Source: Elysia chlorotica
Taxonomy: Eukaryota; Mollusca; Gastropoda; Plakobranchidae
Assembly (NCBI GenBank): GCA_003991915.1
Contig: RQTK01000003.1
Span: 70,017 to 134,016 of the forward strand
Length of the DNA: 64,000 nucleotides
Reading direction: 5' to 3'
The notes under the pieces are model-generated. The model was given only the letters and a program-made list of their open reading frames with translations. It did no database searches and was not told the DNA's origin. Shown piece by piece: positions 50,487 to 63,427 of this stretch. How positions within the stretch are numbered: the first letter of the stretch is position 1; every line of letters starts with the position of its first letter. The translations under genes and the position numbers were made by a program.

Positions 50487-50595
50487 TTCTCTCTCTATCT
50501 CTCTCTCTTTATCCCTTTCCTTCTCTCTCTCTCTCTTTATCCCTTTCCTTCTCTCTCTCTCTTTATCCCTTTCCTTCTCTCTCTCTCTCTCTCTC
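50402..50595. repeat. (CT)n microsatellite with 30-bp higher-order unit
   Basis: A long CT run, then three repeats of a unit containing TTTATCCCTTTCCTTCTC (about 50507-50580), showing duplication of an impure CT segment. Confidence 0.85.
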
Positions 50596-51460
50596 GCTCT
50601 CCTGAAATTGCCATAATTATAGAAATACTCAAAACTTTTTGTTCCTTAATTACAGTCCTTAAACTATGGATCACCTAGTTTGCGTGCATGATAATAATGA
50701 TCTGACCTACTTTGCCTGCATGATAATGATCAGAGAGTGTGAAATAGTGAAACATCTCACTATTTCACGGGGAGCAGTTTGCGTAAATTTGTGAGGATAA
50801 TTTAGGCGATAGATCCCATCTTTAACCCTTAGTAAAACAGTGTGAACATTTAACCAACCGCCTTAATTTCAAGAGATAGCTAAATAGAGTGAGCACTCGT
50901 CATATTTGCTCCCCTTATCGAATGAATGCAGTGTGAGCTTTTTTGTGAAACTTCTTACTACATCTATAGTCTCTGATATGAAAAACCAAGCATTAATGTC
51001 AAAGCAAGACTGCTGTGAACTAACACACAAAAATCGGCTCATTCACTCCAAAACAAAACAAGGTATGACACACAAAAGTGCAACCTTTTCTGATCACATA
51101 AAAAGCAGGTTCAATCTTGGTAGAGTACTGTGATAACTTTTTTTTACTATCTAAGTACACTTGCTTTTAAATGATTAAAGATTGACAGGTTAATGGGTAA
51201 CTCTAATTTCCAGCGAACCTAAATCTAATTGATTTTAACGGTTAAAAATTCTGGTGTTATCCGCATGAAAGTCAGTGAAAGGCATTCTTTAAAAGATAGA
51301 CATATAATTATACGATTTATACGATTTTGAGAGTGATGTTAATATCAATTTAAAACTAATAAACATTATTAAAAAGACACTGGGATATAAAAAGAGTGTG
51401 TGTGTGTGTGTGAGAGAGAGAGTGAAAGAGAGGAAGAGTGAGGGACGGGGGTATAATTCT

Positions 51461-51672
<212 letters not shown>

Positions 51673-51890
51673 ATAATAATAATAATAATGAAGATCATTT
51701 TAAGCGCTTTATCCCAGAATAGCCGGCTCAAAGCGCTTTACATAGTTAAGACGAGACAACTTATTAGCCATTCACACACATTATAAGGCAGTTTTGCACA
51801 TAAAGGACATGATACATGAACAGCAAAGAAATTATGAAAAATTAGTAAATTACACATATAAAGGAAACATTAATAAAAAATTAAGAGGAA
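51673..51890. repeat. AAGCGCTTTA-type dispersed repeat
   Basis: AATAATAATAATAATG, then TTTTAAGCGCTTTATCCCAG and CTCAAAGCGCTTTACATAG, resembles a retroposon end with an AAT-rich tail and AGCGCTTTA motifs seen in many invertebrate genomes. Class not determined. Confidence 0.4.
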
Positions 51891-52500
51891 AAATCTATCT
51901 ATCTATATAATTGTATATTTACAATTGCTATGTGCAAAAAAATTATTCACGATAATTATTCAGTACAGAGAGGTTTAAGTAATCCCCGTGAATAACTAAA
52001 TATAATTGTCTCTGACTCCGTTGCACTGAAGGCAAAACTGGTTTCATTAACCTTTTTACTTAACCGTTCAGGGTAATAGTTCTTACTAGAACAATGAAAA
52101 TGGACGCGAACTTTAAATACGCGGGGAGATGATTATAATATGATTATTATTATGATAAGTAACGAAATGTATTGTTTTATACCGTGTGAGTTTGTAAGTA
52201 ACAATGTTTATTATGAATTGTTTTATGTCGATATTTAGATAAACCATCGCCCCATTTGTAATTCATAATGTTCTTTCTCGTTTTTGAAGATTTTGATTAG
52301 TTTACTCAGGGAAAGGCTTATTAAACTTAGCGGTAATTTTGATTAAAAAATTATAAGTTACGGATAAAAGAAGGGACTCCATATATTAAATATTGTGTTT
52401 CTGTAAAAAAAAAACAACAACTTGCATAACCCATTACACAATCAGAAAACTGAAACTGTTTTCATAACCTTGGAAAAACATTGCTAAATAAAACAAAACT
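51891..52500. other. AT-rich intergenic stretch without a gene
   Basis: No open frame of note and no repeat recognised. Confidence 0.5.
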
Positions 52501-52639
52501 ACAAATTTAACTCCTCCAGCTCCCTCCCCCCTCTCCCTCTCTATCTCTGACTGTCTGTCCGTCTGTCTTTCTGTGTGTCTGTTTGTCAGTCTGTCTGTCA
52601 TTCTGTGTGCGTGTGTGTCTCTTTCTCTGTTTCTTTCTT

Positions 52640-52655
52640 TGTGTCTCTCTCTCTG

Positions 52656-52693
<38 letters not shown>

Positions 52694-52910
52694 AATCTCT
52701 ATCTTTCTATCCACTCTCTCTGTTTGTCTTTAAGTGTCTACCTCTCCTCGCCTCTATATCTCTTTATCTGTCAGTCGTCTAGTTTTTTTTCCTCCTCCCC
52801 TATCTATCTATCTATCTATCTATCAATCTATCTATCTATCTATCTATTTATCTATCCATCTATTTATCTATTTATTTATTTATCTATCTATCTATCTATC
52901 TAACGTTCGT

Positions 52911-52940
<30 letters not shown>
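52640..52940. repeat. CT, CTAT and GATA compound microsatellite
   Basis: A CT run (about 52658-52691), then CTAT units (52800-52900), then, after AACGTTCGTT, GATA units (52912-52940). The CTAT and GATA parts form an inverted repeat around AACGTTCGTT. Confidence 0.85.
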
Positions 52941-52941
<1 letters not shown>

Positions 52942-53334
52942 ATAGTAAGATAGATGACATATAGAGAGATAAAAATAGACTGATGAAGGGAAAAATAGGG
53001 GTATATGCACAGGGCTAGAGAGAATACATTTAAACCCACAATTGTTTCGTAACTTAAAAATTGTTGCCCTTAAATTAGGACGGCAAAATTCATCAAACCT
53101 AATCCATGACTAAGTTTTCATTTCCGCCCTTCGACTCCAAAACTCAACAATAGTCTTCATCTAACAACCTGCATAATACAGGCAATTAGCATAGAGGTTG
53201 CGAAATGTTTACGTAATACCATTATTTTCATCCTGTCGCCAACTTCCTATTAATCTGATGGTTTATTAAATAAATGAAAAGAGATATAGCGAGGGAGAGT
53301 AAGGGAGATATATAGATAAATACACTGACAGACA

Positions 53335-53337
53335 GAC

Positions 53338-53400
<63 letters not shown>

Positions 53401-53409
53401 CAGATAGAG

Positions 53410-53466
<57 letters not shown>

Positions 53467-53507
53467 CATACATAGATACATAGATAGATAGATAAATAGA
53501 TAGATAC

Positions 53508-53549
<42 letters not shown>

Positions 53550-53553
53550 NNNN

Positions 53554-53610
<57 letters not shown>
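53335..53610. repeat. (GATA)n and (CT)n around a 4-N gap
   Basis: GATA units to 53549, four N (53550-53553), then CT units to about 53610. The tiny gap joins two unlike repeats. Confidence 0.9.
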
Positions 53611-53621
<11 letters not shown>

Positions 53622-53694
53622 GTTTTTCTCTGCCTTTATTTTTTTCTTTCTGTTTATCTTTCTCTGTCCTTATTCTAAATATCGTTGTTTTGCC

Positions 53695-53716
53695 TATCTA
53701 TCTTTCTCTCTATCTG

Positions 53717-53756
<40 letters not shown>

Positions 53757-53762
53757 AGAGAC

Positions 53763-53807
<45 letters not shown>

Positions 53808-53820
53808 CGGAGGAGAGAGA
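53695..53820. repeat. (CTAT)n then (GA)n microsatellite
   Basis: CTAT units (about 53695-53756) followed directly by GA runs. Confidence 0.9.
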
Positions 53821-53879
53821 GATTCATATTTATGCTTTTTTATGTTTTTGCGCTAAGGCTGAAAAGATAATCTTAGCGA

Positions 53880-54654
53880 TTATTTTGGATGGGGATGGAC
53901 TCGACACCAACCAACCAACCAACCGACCAACCAACTCTCGCGCTCTAAGTGAATGACTTTTAACTTAATCACTTTATAGTAAATAGACGTACTTACACGA
54001 ATTTCCTTACAACACAGCTTATAAAACTACATGTACATAATCGTTTTTCCTGACCTGTTTCCAAACAAAAGATTAATGGCGAACAGATTTAACCCTTATA
54101 AATTATTTAACGTTTAGTAAGGGGATATCGTTGTACTGTTAGCCCACTGACAATTGTTCTTTCATAACGCATGGAGCTCGTAAATCATGCCCAGATTTTA
54201 TTACTCATCTTTGTACTACATTTTTTGTACTATTCATCATAGCACCAACAAAGCACTCTTACAAAGTACTCTTACAGCTTGTCCTAGATCTGTAACCCTC
54301 ATAAACTACTTTGACATACTATCATTCCAATTAGCTTGGCAGAGTTATACAACCCCATCTCTATCAAACCCATTTCATTCAATAGAATGCATGACTCACA
54401 CTCGAATAATTATTAATTTGACTAATGGTTACGCTGATAGTATTATTATCCTCAAAGAATCGGCGTGTGTCGAGTATGATTCAACAGAATCATATGCTTT
54501 TTGAAATTCGGAGTGGGTAATGATGATTATGAAATATTTACTCTCCTTTTATTTTAGAGCGCTTGAACCAGATAGTTAAGATGGCCTTGAAATAACATAA
54601 TTATTTGCACACGTTCGTTAAATTATGAAAAAAAGGAGAGGTCGGGAGACTGAA
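53880..54654. other. AT-rich intergenic DNA with one 105-codon frame
   Basis: A plus-strand frame at 54187-54504 (opening MPRFYYSSLYYIFCTIHH) is neither repeat-derived nor recognisable. It lacks any splice or promoter signal that I could identify and is most likely chance. Confidence 0.3.
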
Positions 54655-54742
54655 AGAAGAAGAAGAAGAAGAAGAAGAAGAAGAAGAAGAAGAAGAAAAA
54701 GAAGAAGAAGAAGAAAAAGAAGAAGAAGAAGAAGAAGAAGAA
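54655..54742. repeat. (GAA)n microsatellite
   Basis: GAA units with AAA interruptions, followed by CAA repeats. Confidence 0.95.
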
Positions 54743-54919
54743 CAACAACAACAACATGATCAACAACAATAACAGCAACAAAAATAACAACAATATTGCG
54801 TAACAAAATAAGCATATAATTAACAACACTGCTATCTTTAAAAATAACCCATAATGAACAACTATAAAACAGCGACGAAAACAAAAAAAATAGAAACAAA
54901 AACAACAGCAGCAGTAAGA

Positions 54920-55555
54920 AAAAAAATTATCGTTAGTAGTAGTTATATATGAGAGGAAATATTTTACGTTTTCCATCATAAGACCTAAACAATTTTTGAA
55001 ATTCAGGTTTGTCATGTTGAAACTTTCCCACAGCGGTAATGTATCCGAATGCTTTTATTTATTTATTCACTGTTTTTTTTAAAGGATCTACCAGAAATCA
55101 CTTTTTTCACATAATTATTCAAAACCATTAGATATAACTTGAGACATAGACATAAGTTACATTCTTTTCACCCACCAAGGAAAATTGTTTTGGAATTCGT
55201 CTTTATTCACAGATAGATTCATTTCATATAATACATAACATTTTTTTTACATTTCCAGGCAATAACTTATAAACTTACCTTGAGCTGTTTGTTTAGCTTT
55301 GCCCTAAAGATTAATAGTCAATGTCTGTGAGTCAACAATCATGGCCCAGAGATGTGGAGATAATTATACAATAAAAGTATAGTATAATTTACAATCTGGG
55401 TTGTTATATGTACTTTTCTTTTTTGTTTAGATTGCTAGCCAAAGTTTTTTTAAGTGGATCAATGTTAAAGCATTTCATCCCGAAACATAGTATAATTATA
55501 GATTAAACGGGGTTGCAACAGAACCCATTGACAAAAGCATTTTCAACATTTAATT
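54920..55555. other. AT-rich intergenic stretch, no feature recognised
   Basis: No coding frame, tRNA or repeat was recognised. Confidence 0.5.
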
Positions 55556-55710
55556 GTGGGTTGTTGTTTTTTTCGCCTTTGCTTTTTTTTCCTTTTGTTT
55601 CTGAACTTTAGTGAATCGGAGCACATTTTTGACGCATCGTTTGATTATAATCTGAAACCACAGGTATTTATATTTTTAATTTTATTGTGTGTATGTGTGT
55701 GTGTGTGGGG

Positions 55711-55970
55711 GGGGGGGGGTAGCGTTGTGGGTAGCGCAGGTGTCGCAGGAGGCCCCGAATTTCCTAATAACTGGTTCAGTAGGTTTTCAGTTTAGTGTGA
55801 CCGGCTGAGACAAGAGTCATGGTATACCCACCCTGTCTCGTGTGTGGGAGCAAGTAAAATTGTCAATGTTAGTCTTGGGGCCCGTCCTCCACAATTTAAT
55901 CTATAAAGTGTTGACGTTGTACGTAAAGCATAAAACAACAACAACAACGACAATAATAACAACAACAAAA
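55711..55970 (+). repeat. SINE copy with (AAC)n tail
   Basis: The body shows GTGTGACCGGCTGAGACAAG, GTAAAATTGTCAATGTTAG and CTATAAAGTGTTGACGTTG, and the 3' end passes into AAC repeats (55936-55970), as in the copy at 48564. Confidence 0.65.
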
Positions 55971-56762
55971 AACAACAGCAAACAAAAAAATACAAAAAAA
56001 AAACGGGCACCCAACTTCGGGGCCCTTTCATCTTAAGCCTCTGAAGAGATTATACTAGGAGAGAGCTATAACAATTTTCAATTGGTTGTACTGTAGTGTA
56101 TAAGGGATAAACTCTAAAGAATGAGATAACAAACTGTGACTTTACAAAAAAAAATTAAAAAGAGAGAAAAAGGAAAATATTGCGATAAATATAATTATGC
56201 TTGAGGGACACAACTCAAACTTCTAAGTTTTACAGTACATAAAAAAACACAACGAAAAACAAGCAAAAAAACCCACAAAAAAAAAAGAAAAAGGAAGAAA
56301 GATACACCAATAACAAACGTATCTATTTTTATAATAAACCAGGAAGGACAAGCCATTGCCTCTTCTTCCTCATTCCTTCCCAGTCGAATTTATTCAAGCC
56401 TCAGGTTGTTCAAGCTATTTTATAACTTACAAGTATTTACATATAAGGCGAGTGATTCAACCGACAACCACAGACATTCCGATGTTTATGTTAGGCAAAA
56501 TAAATTCCTTCTCAACCGGACCTGGTGATAAACTGCTCTATAATATTAAGTCTTCAATCATAAAGTTATTAAGACGCATGTCTGGGTATCCTAGGACACT
56601 ACGCTACTAAGGCTGTGTCCTTATTCGAACCTCCGGCGTCCTGTAGGTTTATTACAAGCTTTGCGACTGTTACGAAGAATACTGGTGACATAATCACGCC
56701 TCTAGGGGCATGGTGTTTCCGATTGCTTGTTTATTCCGTAAGTCTATGAATATGAGCGGGTG

Positions 56763-57035
56763 GAGAGGAGGGGAAACTGGGTCAAGTGCTAGAGCGTGGG
56801 TCTCCAGATCGGGATGTCCGCGGTTCGAATCCTGCGATCAGCAGTTTCATTTGTTCGATTTCGACCCCTGTATGTGGTTGGGTCGGTGTCAGTATATCAT
56901 GACGGGCTGAGACAGAAGTCATTGTATCTCAGCCCTGGCAGCACATTATATTGTCAGAGCTGAGTGTTGGGGCTCGTTCACAATATAGCCTATATAGTGC
57001 TGACGTTGGACGTTAAGCAACGAAACAAAAACAAC
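56763..57035 (+). repeat. SINE copy with type-2 tRNA-like head
   Basis: The head reads GGGTCAAGTGCTAGAGCGTG, GGTCTCCAGATCGGGATG and GCGGTTCGAATCC (B box). The body from GGTTGGGTCGGTGTCAGTAT onward is the same as in type-1 copies, ending AGTGCTGACGTTGGACGTTA. Confidence 0.7.
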
Positions 57036-57257
57036 ACAAATCTCTCCCTCTCTCCCTCTCAATCAATTTAAAAACCAAGTTACACCGACTAAACTATAAA
57101 CAGACACTCGTGCAGATTCCCAATCCTATCGTTTTCGTTTTAGCTATAGGCACGGTTATCAGAAGCCCTCTTTAAGCCCTTTTTTTTTAAGTGCAGTTAC
57201 GATCTTTCAAACTGCCATAAAAAGTACTCACACATTTTTCAGCAGAATATAAGAAAA

Positions 57258-57445
57258 TACGTGCGGAGCGTGGTAGTACTGGGTTAGGGCATCAACTCTC
57301 ACTTCAGAAGGTTTGGGCTTCAAATCCCGTTCTGGCGGCCGCGCTTTACAATGCACCTTAGAGCGTATGTTCTCGATGACGGATGTCCAAAGTTCGAATT
57401 CCGCTCGGCGTCAGTATAATGTGACCGGTCAGGCTCTGAGTATCG
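57258..57445 (+). repeat. SINE fragment with two head-like segments
   Basis: Two successive tRNA-like pieces (with GGGCTTCAAATCCC and AAGTTCGAATTCC) precede GCGTCAGTATAATGTGACCG, after which the copy breaks off. Confidence 0.5.
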
Positions 57446-57554
57446 CTTTCTTAAGGGTCACATCTAAGTGCAAAAACTTTCCAATGACCTAGAAATGTAA
57501 GAAATGTTCACACTTTCTCTGATAAAAAAATATGGGAGTGAAAAAGAGGAGGGG

Positions 57555-57822
57555 GGGGGGGGCGAATTGGCGCTAAGACATAGTGTGGGTCTCCAATCGG
57601 GAGGTCTACGGTCCAAAAACAACGATCAGACACAGCGATTTTTTTTTTCGTATTCCATTCCCAAATGGTTGGGCCGGTGTCAGTATAATGTGACTGATTA
57701 CGATAAAATTCCTAGTATCCAAGCACCATCTTTGTCTGTGTGGCAGCACATAAATTGTCAGACGTTAGTCTTGAGACCCATCCACTATATAGCCTTGTTG
57801 CTGACGTTGAACAATAAGAAAC
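57555..57822 (+). repeat. Diverged SINE copy
   Basis: A type-2-like head (GTGTGGGTCTCCAATCGGGA) with a damaged B box, then GGTTGGGCCGGTGTCAGTAT, CAGCACATAAATTGTCAGAC and CACTATATAGCC. Confidence 0.6.
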
Positions 57823-57887
57823 CGTCTGACTCACCCACTTCTACTAAATATTTTTCTGCTTCAGGGTGATATAGGCATTTCCTTTTC

Positions 57888-58263
57888 TAAGGGGGTCCTT
57901 TAGGAGGGCGACAGTTGTTTCAGTGCCCACACAGGCGCTGTTTGTTTGTATGTTGCTTAGCATCCAAAGTCAGCACTATAATTATAGTGTATATTGTGGA
58001 CAGGGCCCAAGACTAACGTCTAACAAATTGTACGTGCTAATACACAGAGGCATTTTGGGGATACCATGGCACCTATCTGTATCACAATAGACTGACGCTG
58101 ATGAACACGTAGGGTACACAATCAGAAAATAAATTTTTGACTGATAGGAGAACCAGGAACTTCCCGAATTGGAGACCAACCCTCTACCACTTGCACTTCT
58201 TCACCCCCCTCCCTATGGATCTAAGGGGGTCCACATTGCAGCAGTTGTTAAGTGCCCACCCAG
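57888..58263 (-). repeat. SINE copy between two related flanks
   Basis: A minus-strand type-2 SINE (57940-58196) sits between similar segments: CTAAGGGGGTCC...GTTGTTTCAGTGCCCAC (57888-57936) and CTAAGGGGGTCC...GTTGTTAAGTGCCCACC (58222-58263). Confidence 0.55.
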
Positions 58264-58889
58264 TCACACAATGAGATGGTCTTACTGACAGCTCAACCCT
58301 GATCTCAGACGAGACATCCGGCTTTATAACTACAATGGGTGCGAGACAGTAACATACAGAGCTCAAGAAAAGACGCACACATTAATTTCATAACGTCATC
58401 TTGGTTGCATAATGTTCTTGGCTGTCCCATTTTTAGGATACCAAAAGATTTAGAGAAGGCCCCTTTTAGAAGTGAGATATGGCATTTAATCTGAGGTGTT
58501 GATAAACTTAATAATAAAGTTGTCCAAGATTATTTATAATCCCACAGAAATAAATTTGCTCTCCGAAATAGGCTTTTACCCCGAAAATAGCCATGTCAGT
58601 GTCAACTACTCAATTCAGAGGATTCACAACACAAGAAAGTTTCCCGAAATAGACACATTAAGGCACCAGAATAGAACGTTCTAACGCCTACTTAATATCG
58701 ATAAGTCAAAAGTGTTGCTATAATAACATTTAGAGTTATGGAATCAAAATTACAAAATTCTTATTTAGGACTCAAATGCTATTGTGCCAGAAGTGTCAGA
58801 AAGTGTATGCAAATAAGGTAAGATTGAAAAACAAATTTTCCTTGCAAGGGCTGCAACTAGGTATGGGAATTAGGAATGTTGATTCACAA

Positions 58890-59160
58890 AGGAAGGGGGC
58901 GAACTGGCTTACGTGGTAGACATTTGGTCTCTAGAGCGGAGAGTCCGCGGTTCGAATAATTACATTGGTCCAAAATGAATTTATCCTATTTCGTCCCCAT
59001 GGAATGTTTCGGTATCAGATTTATGTGACGGGATGATACAGGAGTCCAGGCCTCCCAACCCTGTCTAGTGTGTGGCAGCATGTCGAAGGTTCTAATCCCA
59101 CAAAGCGCCGTTCACATTAATGTCTATACAGCGCTGACGTTGATCGTTTAATGAACAAAC
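58890..59160 (+). repeat. SINE copy with type-2 head
   Basis: The head shows CTTACGTGGTAGACATTTGG, TCTCTAGAGCGGAGAGTC and GCGGTTCGAATAA. The body is diverged (CTGTCTAGTGTGTGGCAGCA, ACAGCGCTGACGTTGATCG). Confidence 0.6.
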
Positions 59161-59365
59161 TTACTCAACTCAACCTCAAAAAGCGCAATCAAATTTCAGT
59201 CATTTAACATAAGGCCTTCTTTTAATTAGTGTGGGGAACTACATTTCAGCTTTCAGCTCTACTTGGAAATTCTATGGCAGGTCCTAAAGGAAAACAGGAA
59301 AGTCAAAAGTTCGCGGGTTTTTCTTAGGGTGCGTGACCATCGAAAGACAATTTGCTGTGTCCCTG

Positions 59366-59406
<41 letters not shown>

Positions 59407-59410
59407 ACCT

Positions 59411-59559
59411 NNNNNNNNNNNNNNNNNNNNNNNNNNNNNNNNNNNNNNNNNNNNNNNNNNNNNNNNNNNNNNNNNNNNNNNNNNNNNNNNNNNNNNNNNN
59501 NNNNNNNNNNNNNNNNNNNNNNNNNNNNNNNNNNNNNNNNNNNNNNNNNNNNNNNNNNN
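59411..59559. other. Assembly gap (149 N)
   Basis: A CT run on the left, GA-rich sequence on the right. Confidence 0.99.
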
Positions 59560-59708
59560 GAGAGAGGGAGAGAGAGAGAGGGGGGGGAGGAAGGGAGAGA
59601 GAGAGGAGGGGATTAAAAATGTGTAGCGCTTACGGAATGAGAGTGAGAGGAAGAGAGCAAGAAGAGAGAAATAATGAGATAAGGTCGAGATAAGGTCGAG
59701 ATAAGGTC

Positions 59709-59714
<6 letters not shown>

Positions 59715-59744
<30 letters not shown>

Positions 59745-59862
59745 AGAAGAAGAAGAAGAAGAAGAAGAAGAAGAAGAAGAAGAAGAAGAAGAAGAAGAAG
59801 AAGAAGAAGAAGAAGAAGAAGAAGAAGAAGAAGAAGAAGAAGAAGAAGAAGAAGAAGAAGAA
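59715..59862. repeat. (GA)n then (GAA)n microsatellite
   Basis: GA units run directly into about 40 GAA units. A SINE 3' fragment follows (59881-59950: AAATTGTCAGATGTTAGGCT). Confidence 0.95.
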
Positions 59863-59959
59863 CAAAAAATAAGGCATACAATTCTAAATTGTCAGATGTT
59901 AGGCTTGAGACCCGTCAGCAATATAGCCTGGTTGGTGCTGTAAACCTAAAAAAAAATCA

Positions 59960-60757
59960 GGTTGCAATGTTCGCATTGGAATCTTGCTGTCATTTGACTT
60001 AAACTTCTTAAAGAATTTTTTTTATTTTTAACCTGTTCGTGTAGCTTATCTGGTCTTACTTCTAGAAATACTTATAAATAAAAATTACAATTAGTTACTA
60101 TAAATAGACATCACACAAAAAAGAGGGTTAAAAGGCCATGAAAGGTTAGAATAATTTTGTAACTGCACTTTAACGTCGCCTTCTGATTAGAAAAAATATG
60201 TTAAATGAGACGTTCTAAAGCACGTAAATGAAGGCTTTGAATAATTGATTATATCGTTTACCTGAAAGTTTAACCGCACTTTTAGAGAAGTGCAGCACTG
60301 TAAAATGTGTAAAAAGTGATCGATGGCTAAGGACAAATAAAAAAAAAGAATCGATACAAGAGCAAACGCAGCCTTAAACTTTTTTTTATTCTTTTCTTTT
60401 TATACATAATAGAGAGATGTCATGTTTTACATTGGGTGCAAAAAAACTTCATGTGTACATATTTCAACCTCAGTTCCATAAATCTTATCTCATTTTTAAA
60501 TACTAAAGATTTAGAGTATTTTATAAATTAGATGGGACGTTATAAAATTAGGAGACGATTTCTTTTCTTACTATGTGTCTCATTAAAGAGGTTTTATATA
60601 TTTATGTTTGCGACATAACTGTATGCATTTACCTGCTCTTCGAAGTACAACTTTCTTTTGCAACTTCAAGTCAAGTATTAAGTCACGGTTACTTTATTAT
60701 TTGCCAGTTTAAAGGACCGTAGACGTTAAGCTACGTCGTTATGATATTAACTGCCTA
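59960..60757. other. AT-rich intergenic stretch
   Basis: No gene found. A degenerate CCGTA...TTAAGCTACG fragment at about 60714-60750 recalls the palindromic family. Confidence 0.45.
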
Positions 60758-62110
60758 ACTAGATGCTATGACCAAACTGTGTATGCTAAATTTATGCTAT
60801 GAAAAAAAAATCAGCATGTGTTCACATATGCTATGACATAATTGCAAGTGTTAAAGCTATAACCGAACTATGTGTGTTCACATTATACTATGGCAGAACT
60901 GCCTCTGTTCACATAGTTATGCTATGACAGAACTGCATATGTTCACATTATGCAATGATAGGACAGTATATGTTCGCATATGCTATGACAGAACTGCACG
61001 TGTTAAAATAAGCTATGACTGAACTATGTGTGTTCACATTATACATGTACTATGACAGAACTGCATGTTTTCACATATGCTATGACATACTGTATGTGTT
61101 CGCATATGCTGTGACAGAACTGCATGTCTTTAGATATGCAATGTCATAACTACATGTGTTCACATAATGTATGCAATGACAGAAATGCATGTATTCACAT
61201 ATGCAAGGACAGGCTTGCGTGTGGGCACATAATGCCGTGACAGGCAGATATATATTTACGGTATGACAAAGCTGAAAGCGTTTACGACAGAACTGCATGT
61301 GTTCGCATATGCTGTGACATAACTACATGTTTTTCACTTATGCTATGACAGAACTGCACGTGTTCACGTATGCTAGGACATAACTGCATGTGTTCACATG
61401 TTCTGTGACAGAACTTTATGTGTTCACTTATGCTATGACATAACTGCACGTGTTCACATATGCTAGGACATAACTGCATGTGTTCACATGTTCTGTGACA
61501 GAACTTTATGTGTTCACTTATGCTATGACAGAACGGCACGTGTTCACTTATGCTATGACAGAACGGCACGTGTTCACATATGCTATGACATAACTGCATG
61601 TGTTCACATGTGCTGTGACAGAACTTTATGTTTTCACCTATGCTATGACAGAACTGCATGTGTTCGCATATACTATGACAGAACTGCACGTGTTCACATA
61701 TGATGTGATAGAACTGCATGTGTTTGCATAATTATGCTGTGACAAAAATGCATGTGTTCACATTATGTTTTGACAGAACTGCATATGATCGCATATGCTT
61801 TTTGACAAAACTACGTGTGTTCGCAGATGCTTTGAAATAACTGCATATGTTCACATATGATATGACAGAACTGCAGTGAGTTCACATATGATATGACATA
61901 ACATAATATCTTTACAGTAATATGGTATGACAAAGATGCATGCATCTACGAATGAACTGGGTATGTTCATAACAAAATTGCATTACTTTACGACAGAACT
62001 GTATGCGTTTACATATGCTATGACAGAACTGTATGTGTTTATATATGCAATGACAGAACTGAGTGCGTTGTATAAAATACCGTATATTATGCTCTACCGG
62101 AACTGCATAA
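60758..62110. repeat. Minisatellite, about 30-bp unit, over 1.3 kb
   Basis: Around 40 degenerate units of the form ATGCTATGACAGAACTGCAT followed by GTGTTCACAT. Higher-order repetition is visible around 61380-61620, where groups of units recur (ACTTTATGTGTTCACTTATG). Open frames on both strands, including a Cys/His-patterned 145-residue one, follow from the unit. Confidence 0.9.
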
Positions 62111-62280
62111 GTTTACGTGTCTTGTCCTGTTATGCAAAGTGTCCAGGCTGTACTTTTACCCAGGCTCTCCCAGTAATGAAAGATAAGTTTACGATGAACC
62201 ACAGAGGGATGCTGCCAACCAATTGAGAATCAGAAAGGAGAGAGAGGGGTAGAGAAAGAGAAGGACTGAGAGGGAGAGAA

Positions 62281-62281
62281 A

Positions 62282-62332
<51 letters not shown>

Positions 62333-62446
62333 TAGATGGAAAAGCAGAAGGAGAAGAAGAAGAAGAAGAAGAAGTAGAAGAAGAAGAAGAAGAAGAAGAA
62401 GAAGAAGAAGAAGAAGAAGAAGAAGAAGAAGAAGAAGAAGAAGAAG

Positions 62447-62486
<40 letters not shown>
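62281..62486. repeat. GA, GAA and AAC compound microsatellite
   Basis: GA (62281-62331), GAA (62350-62448) and CAA/AAC (62448-62486) arrays adjoin. Confidence 0.95.
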
Positions 62487-62487
<1 letters not shown>

Positions 62488-62519
62488 AGCAAAACTAAGA
62501 AGTAAAAGAATTTAAACAA

Positions 62520-62700
62520 GAAGATACGGAAAGATAAGATAAGCCTTTATCATCTCATAGGGAATATTTTCTTGGCACATATACATTGATTCAGTTTAAG
62601 CAACAATAATACATATATGAGGGGGGAAAATAGTAAAATGAACATTCTACATACACTTCTAAAACTATTGCAATTTTTCACTGTCAGACATAAATAATTT
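62520..62700. repeat. Repeat sharing an AGATAAGCCTTTAT junction
   Basis: GATAAGATAAGCCTTTATCA at about 62531 matches the end of the pentanucleotide array at 22055-22272. A related form (AAGATAAGATAACTTATACT) is at 42530. Such AGATA tails suggest a retroposon 3' end. Confidence 0.4.
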
Positions 62701-62969
62701 TTTTTTTTTAGAAAAACATATATTTACAGTAAGTTGTAAATCCAACGAGCAACCATTCATTCATTCAGAAAGTTCTGTGTCTATAATAGACAAAGGTGAT
62801 CACGGAACGACACTCATCTCTTTGTTAAGACAACTTTAAACAGCCTAAATTTGATTACTCCTGTCTTGATTGGTAGACGAAGCGTAGACTGTCTATATAG
62901 TAAATTCTTTGTCTTCCTCTACCTCTTTCACCCTCTATTTTTCCAGTTCAGGCTGAGTGGTCTATACTT

Positions 62970-63390
62970 CTGCATCGATTTAGATGTCCTTCAAATTCCA
63001 TTTGCTTTTTTTCTGACAGTTTTTTTTTAATCAAAGATGCATCTATTCTAGCATTATCTTCTTTGATTTATTACAACTTACTTGACTTAATTGCCTTTCG
63101 CATCCTGGTCATCAGATCGGGACGCCTTCAATGATATTCTTAATATTCTTCTACAGAGCCACATTTAAGTTGCTTCAAGTCTTTTTTTCTAACATCATCT
63201 GCTATTGTCCAAAATTCACACCTATACAAAAGTTCCACCAAACATATTCATATTTTGAGAACCGTTAGTTCTATTCCTAATCCTATATTTCTCGTATTGA
63301 TAATGTGCTCATTTTATTAAATTGTATTAAGTGAGAAACCATATTAATACAAATAAAGAAAATACAACCAAATTTACTGGTTCAACCTTG

Positions 63391-63427
<37 letters not shown>

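Noticed and set aside
54187-54504. 105-codon plus-strand frame as a gene
   Set aside because: No homology recognised, AT-rich context, no splice or promoter signals. One chance frame of this length is expected in a window of this size.
61282-61719. 145-residue Cys/His-patterned protein, zinc-finger-like
   Set aside because: The regular FCHSICEHMQ pattern is a translated 30-bp minisatellite and an open frame exists on both strands.
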